Assembly: GCF_030409945.1 (NCBI RefSeq)
Contig: NZ_JAUFQV010000035.1
Location: forward strand, 186,001 to 250,000
From: Vibrio tapetis subsp. quintayensis
GTDB taxonomy: Bacteria; Pseudomonadota; Gammaproteobacteria; Enterobacterales; Vibrionaceae
Reading direction: 5' to 3'
DNA length: 64,000 bases
Made by a program: the position numbers and the translations under genes. A model generated the notes under the pieces. It was not told where the DNA came from. It saw nothing but the letters and a program-made list of their open reading frames with translations, and ran no database searches. This document shows, in pieces, positions 62,454 through 64,000 of the stretch; the stretch's first letter is position 1; every line of letters begins with the position of its first letter.

Positions 62454-63245
62454 TTACTTCCAGCGGTTGTAATGCCAAATCCAATGTTCTGGGTGAGAAC
62501 GTATTGTTGTTTCCATTTGTTCTACAAGGTGAGAAACAGATTGTTCGAGACTTTCTTTTATTTCAAATTTTGTAAATTTAGTATGGTAAATATCACCGTC
62601 TTGCCAGCCATAACTAAAATAAATAGGTGCATTGCTTAGCATTGCTAATTGAATGCCGATGGCCGGGATTTGAGTTGGGTGTTTAAAAAAAGTGTGTCTC
62701 TCTCCCGGCGCATTCATGTCGCAATGAAACATGAGCCAATTACCATGATTTATATTTTGAATTGCTTGAATGATAAAATTATCTGATCTTGCAATATAAG
62801 GGCAATCACGGTGATCCAACATTGCTGCAACCCATTGGCTTTCCTTATTATTTCCGTCTGAACCAGCACCGACGATGGTTTTTGTAGCGATACCATTTTG
62901 GTTAAGTACCCAAGTAGGTGCATCTGCAATACCTAGATGCAAAGACAGGACGATCCCGCCTTGCCGCTCCCTGGCTGCGTGTTTTATTTCATTGACTCCT
63001 TCAGCTTGTATGTTTTGTTTATCAATATGTAACCACCGAAATAGTGACATTAATTGGTTGTATGCAGAAGCACGAGATAAGCGTTGCTTATCCGTATTGC
63101 TCATGGTGGGGAACGCCTTGTCGAGTCCTTTATAAGCAACATCTGACCTGGTTTTATGGATTAAACTGGCAGCAAGTTTGGCGATAAACCCATGAAGGTA
63201 TGTCGGTATCTTTGCCACGAGTGCAACGCCACGCTCTGGAGTCAT
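62454..63245 (-). CDS. almG: LPLAT-family acyltransferase, AlmG-like
   Basis: AlmG moves glycine from carrier AlmF to lipid A in V. cholerae, lowering surface charge and giving polymyxin resistance. The 263-residue product is of the LpxL/HtrB fold: the HLGIAD motif (His-x4-Asp) in the catalytic region, CDMNAPGERHTFFKHPT, and the C-terminal HPEHWIWHYNRWK, the last typical of lauroyl/myristoyltransferases. The ATG at 63245 overlaps the carrier stop by four bases (ATGA), so I drop ten codons of a longer frame. By itself it could be a secondary acyltransferase; the carrier and amino-acid-type adenylation gene next to it favour AlmG. Confidence 0.75.
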   Translation of the reverse strand: MTPERGVALVAKIPTYLHGFIAKLAASLIHKTRSDVAYKGLDKAFPTMSNTDKQRLSRASAYNQLMSLFRWLHIDKQNIQAEGVNEIKHAARERQGGIVLSLHLGIADAPTWVLNQNGIATKTIVGAGSDGNNKESQWVAAMLDHRDCPYIARSDNFIIQAIQNINHGNWLMFHCDMNAPGERHTFFKHPTQIPAIGIQLAMLSNAPIYFSYGWQDGDIYHTKFTKFEIKESLEQSVSHLVEQMETTIRSHPEHWIWHYNRWK

Positions 63246-63466
63246 GATTTTTCCTTTGAAAAGGGTTCTAGCCACAGGATAAAGTCACGCAAGCTGGCAG
63301 ACATAGGTAGGTGAAACTGACCCAAGTCTGCATTGATACCATGTTGAGTTAGATGGGAAAGTAAGCCAATGAATTGCATCGAGTCGATTTCGGTGAAAAT
63401 GGCGCTATCATCTGATAATTCGTGGCCAAAATTGGCCAAGTATTCATTGATATGTGCTTGTATCAT
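63242..63466 (-). CDS. almF: Acyl/aminoacyl carrier protein, AlmF-like
   Basis: The 74-residue product is a small carrier protein with the phosphopantetheine attachment serine in EIDSMQFIGLLSHL. It resembles acyl carrier proteins in length and helical pattern but lacks their strong acidity around helix 2. The start overlaps the adenylation gene by 23 bases and its stop overlaps the acyltransferase start, so the three are translated as a unit. The role follows from that order. Confidence 0.78.
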   Translation of the reverse strand: MIQAHINEYLANFGHELSDDSAIFTEIDSMQFIGLLSHLTQHGINADLGQFHLPMSASLRDFILWLEPFSKEKS

Positions 63467-64000
63467 GGGTTTGTCCTGCTAGTTTATTTAGTTGTGTTTG
63501 AAGGGCCTTAATATCAACTTTGCCGTTAATGTTAATCGGTAAATTCTGGCAAAAATGAATGCTGCTCGGAACCATATAAGGGGGCAGTTTCATGCTAAGG
63601 TGTTTCTCTATAGCTGTTCGCTTAGTGTTTGATGTTTCGACAACGTATAAAACCAAACCCATGGCGCCATCGCATGCGTTTGTTGGCCAAGGTACCGCCG
63701 CGCTTTCTATACCTAATTGCCTAACGGTACTTTCTATTTCACCTAATTCAACGCGATGACCTTGAACTTTAACTTGGTGGTCTTCACGTCCTTTGTAGTT
63801 CAACCCGTTTCCGTCTACCGTCACAATGTCACCGGTGTCGTACCAAGTTTTACCCGACGAATCTTGTTTAAAGGCTTGGTTATCAGCGATGGCGTTGTGC
63901 CAGTATTGATTGATGACTTGTTCACCTTGAATGTATAAACGAGCACAATCAGAATGTTTCATCGAGACTAATTTGGATTTCTGGCCATTGAACATACTGC
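63444..64000 (-). CDS. almE: Amino-acid adenylation enzyme, C-terminal part, AlmE-like (5' end outside window)
   Basis: Only about the last 185 residues are inside the window; the frame is open past the edge. Visible motifs are YDTGDIV (A7), YKGREDHQVKVQGHRVELGEIES (A8, shown here in family terms), and the catalytic Lys in NGKVDIKAL (A10). The A8 form with QVKVxGxRVELGEIE is that of amino-acid adenylation enzymes (NRPS, DltA, AlmE), not of the fatty-acid or aryl-polyene ligases. Followed by a carrier and an LPLAT gene, it fits AlmE, which activates glycine. Confidence 0.75.
   Translation of the reverse strand, partial: SMFNGQKSKLVSMKHSDCARLYIQGEQVINQYWHNAIADNQAFKQDSSGKTWYDTGDIVTVDGNGLNYKGREDHQVKVQGHRVELGEIESTVRQLGIESAAVPWPTNACDGAMGLVLYVVETSNTKRTAIEKHLSMKLPPYMVPSSIHFCQNLPININGKVDIKALQTQLNKLAGQTHDTSTYQ

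Noticed and set aside
62373..62639. Frame with Phe-Tyr repeats near the almG 3' end
   Set aside because: The FYFYFY run is simply the translation of the TTCTAC tandem, and the rest is antisense to almG.

Overview
The window reads as core chromosome of a Vibrio (Gammaproteobacteria, Vibrionaceae). Evidence: the lon-hupB-ppiD-comEA order, a FadR carrying the roughly 40-residue insertion known from Vibrio, a rhombosortase, a men cluster next to alaA and yfbR, the nhaB-dsbB pair beside fadR, and an almEFG-like operon at the right end. I see no rRNA, tRNA, CRISPR array, IS element, phage or integron cassette array. || Layout. 1-4.6 kb: protein quality control and competence (lon 3' part, hupB, ppiD, comEA). 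4.7-12.5 kb: a small membrane protein, rhombosortase, tRNA acp3U transferase TapT, a PhyH-type dioxygenase, a Rof-type antiterminator, two HD-domain nucleotide hydrolases (dGTPase, YfbR), a SpoU-type RNA methyltransferase, a DEDDh exonuclease and alaA. 12.8-20.1 kb: menFDHBCE, taking chorismate to DHNA-CoA except for the final thioesterase step. 20.2-29.6 kb: an accessory-looking stretch of short single-gene units (YeiH exporter, frameshifted histidine phosphatase, three GNAT acetyltransferases, an adenylate-kinase-like P-loop protein, PhnA/YjdM, an SDR, an ABC-F ATPase with a leader peptide, a methyltransferase), with two unlisted small membrane proteins and one candidate small RNA. 29.6-33.2 kb: a self-regulated TetR plus LplT-PlsC fusion operon, and a Tim44-like lipoprotein-sized exported protein. 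33.5-39.5 kb: the complete ribose operon rbsDACBKR with a perfect RbsR-type palindrome. 39.6-43.9 kb: ackA-pta and yfbV. 44.3-47.2 kb: a three-gene ABC importer of the TrpXYZ type. 47.3-55.7 kb: malZ, dusC, a YecA/SEC-C protein, dsbB, nhaB, fadR and an unknown. 55.9-62.3 kb: metG, mrp/apbC, udk, asmA. 62.4-64 kb: almG, almF and the 3' part of almE (lipid A aminoacylation). || Items that stand out: (1) the ABC-F gene at 26948 has a 26-residue leader ORF with a perfect Shine-Dalgarno and mutually exclusive pairings that can hide its own start, the architecture of drug-inducible ribosome-protection genes; (2) the adenylation-carrier-acyltransferase trio at the right edge matches AlmEFG; (3) a family of 7-bp-periodic repeat arrays sits at gene 3' ends in at least five places, in one case supplying the last codons of a gene; (4) a promoter-hairpin-terminator unit near 23.8 kb looks like an unannotated small RNA. 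Gene functions are assigned by recognisable family motifs and synteny only; no database search was run.
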